A DNA stretch of 64,000 bases. Origin: Membranipora membranacea (taxonomy: Eukaryota > Bryozoa > Gymnolaemata > Cheilostomatida > Membraniporidae). The notes beneath the pieces were generated by a model. The model was not told where the DNA came from, ran no database searches, and was given only the letters and a program-made list of their open reading frames with translations. Where the stretch lies: NCBI GenBank assembly GCA_914767715.1, contig OU612066.1, positions 38,600,283 to 38,664,282 on the forward strand, read 5' to 3'. Position numbers and translations under genes: made by a program. Shown here one piece after another: positions 55,901 to 58,900 of this stretch. How positions within the stretch are numbered: position 1 is the first letter of the stretch; each line of letters starts with the position of its first letter.

Positions 55901-58900
55901 TCACTGAGATGGGAACTCTGAAGAAACCAAAGGATGAGACGGCTAAGCCTGCCAAACAGTACAGAAAACAGCCAGTACAGGAGCTCGATATTATACCGTA
56001 AGTTTATCGTCAATGCTGTTTGATCACACTGCAATAATTCTGCTGTCTAGATAGACTTATTCAGTGATATAAAAATCACTAATTTAGTGAAACTCAGAGT
56101 TTTTGACCTGGATATCATGAAGATCTTTTGTTTTTCTCCACTTATCCCGCCTTATTTGACATGCCTGTTATTCTTATATAAGAGTCGTTCCCCCAGGCTG
56201 ACAAATGAGTGCATATTTTCTCATGAGATTAGTTAGAGAAAAGGATGCCATGAATCAGATTAATGTATGGATAGTGTCAAGTACATAACAACTTCTCACA
56301 GGGCAAGGTGCGTCCCCGTCACCCCAAACACAAATAATCTTAGATTATCATCACAAAAAATCACATGTCTCTTTTTTTTCCTTTATGACACAGTAATAAG
56401 ACAAACATTCCTCTCCGCAGCTGAGCACAATGTAGATTTTATCACTAAGAGTGTTTTATGCACACAGCAGCGTAATGGGCTGTAATAAAGCCGGAAGCAT
56501 GACACCTTTGGAGTAATTAGTCATTGCATACCACTTATTGTTATCTGAGCGTTTGTTGTACTTTGGCATATCACCCGACAGTCTGCCTAATTACTATGAG
56601 CAACTAGAGAGTGGAGTTGGTTAAATTGAATTGTCTGCATTTAAAACTTTTTTGTGCATCATAGGGGTGATACAGATACAGTAAAAAGGTTTGTAAAGAG
56701 TTATTTCTATTTTTAATAATGCCAGTCATAACCGTGCATGTTATCCTATGGTAGGCAATGTGCAGAGTTTTCTCAAAGCTTTCTCATGAATTCCGTGTTG
56801 TTTAGATTTCATAATGTTATGCAAATTTTAAAACTGTCAAAAATTCCCAATGCTTATTCCTTGATGCCTAAGCCTCTTGCAAGCTGTATCCTAAATCCGG
56901 GGCCAGCGTTAAACGTACATGTGTATGTGGCCAACAGTGGCACTGTAATACTGTAATACTATTACTTAGCATACTACATTTCCATGCTTATATTTCTGCA
57001 TAACGTAAACCTTACCAACGTTGTAATTGTCTCAGCATGCATAATTCAACAACAGTAAAAACTGCATGAATTTGAACACATAATAACCTACGACCTGGGA
57101 CCGATGACCTAGTCTAGTGTTCTAATGTACAACTGACAGCAGATATGAGATGCCTGGAGGTTGAACTCCTTGTTCTATTGTGCAGCTTTTAAGTTTGACA
57201 TGAAAACAGCTCTCTTATAGCCACAGAATTACAAGTCATTATCAGTAGTGGAGACTAGCAGTGAGATGGGTTAACTCTGCTACACAGGATAAATACTGCA
57301 GGCTTGTATACCAGAGAAGTTAGCTGTAACTGGTAACTGAGAAGGATGATCAGAAAACATGGTTTTATTTACAGATCTAAGAAGACTAAGGAGGAGTCCT
57401 CTGTTACCTCATCTCCTCCACCTGCTGTGATAAAACCACCTGCTGCCAAAGTATCTCAGGCTGCCAGCGGACTGACAGTCACTGAACAAGTTATAGAGTA
57501 TGAGAGTAAGAAACGTACAGAGAAATCATCTCACCCTGATAATATTAGCGCCACTGAATACTTCACTAAAGGTGAGTTGGTAAATATCCTCGGAATTATA
57601 TCCCCTCTATGCTTATCTTCTTGGTAGGCAGATACATAGACAAATGGTCAGGTACCCACAAGGAGTTGAACATGTGCCTATTTGAATCAGTCCAGATTGC
57701 AAGTACAACAGGTGCCCTCGTTGAGAAATGTCCAATACTTATTGTGAGCATACAATTAAGTACACAATAATATGTGCATATAAACATCCATGCGGGACAG
57801 ATTATCATCAAGGGGCTGTAGCTCAAGTGGTAGAGCGCTCGCTTAGCATGTGAGAGGTACCGGGATCGATACCCGGCAGCTCCAGACTTTTTAAATCTTT
57901 CAGTTGTATTTTGATACGCGTGTTGCCAGTTTTTGCCGCATGATGAAAATGAAATTACATTCGCTGGCTCAATTAAGTCTCTAGGTTCTCAAATCAACCT
58001 ATGGATTCATCTACAGTGCAATATCATTTGTGCATATGATACAAGTTTTATTGCTTTGGGGCCCAATTTGAACATGAAATGTTTACAAAACATAAACTCT
58101 CTTGAGCCCAATTTTATTGCAGTGATGCCTGCCATAAGCCAATTGTGTGGAAAAGATGATTACTATCAACATCAATTCATTAGTGCAGATTTAAGTCAGC
58201 TTCACCCTCACGATTCTCTCATTAGTGTTAAACAAGCTGTCTAATTAAAATTGGGTCAGCAGACCACTCTGTCTATTTATTTTCTTTCCCATCACACTTC
58301 ATATCAATGTTACGTATATAGATAGATGAGAGAATTGATCTACCCTTATGCTGCCGCTGTGATGCTGAGTTGTATACTATGTAACATTATCAATGCCTTG
58401 ATTGACTGATCTGGTTTCACACAGTTTTGATGCCTGCTGTTACAGCGTAGGGCTGTTAGATTCTTCAATAGTAAATATACCTGCTAGGTAGTTCTGATTT
58501 CAATTAATTCAGTTGTGAGAGATTTGCGCAGCTGATGAGGACGCTGGGCTCAGGTGAACATTCTGATCCATCTCTATGAATGATTTCTTGTTTAGGATTA
58601 AGCGGCATGTTACAAATAGGTATGGAGGGTACTGTGTGGAGGGTCTCAATAACTCCTAATTTTAATCGTGGGTTTTGAGTGAGATAGCCGTAAGTGATCC
58701 TGTTATATGTTAGTTAGTCTCTCAGACAGCTCCTGTAGTACATGTGTACTCTTTATTTCAGGGGACGTACAGTTAGAGATACAGGGGGATGATGAATCTC
58801 CTATAGATAGTTATGAGGTGAAGTTGTCTAACTCTGATGTACCTGGAGAGTTTGATTGGGATAATCTGCCGATATCTCCTCTCCGCAGACGTAGGATCGT

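Noticed and set aside
57933-58244. 103-codon + strand frame after the tRNA-Ala gene
   Set aside because: No splice context, no recognised motif, and exon 42 joins exon 43 in phase without it.
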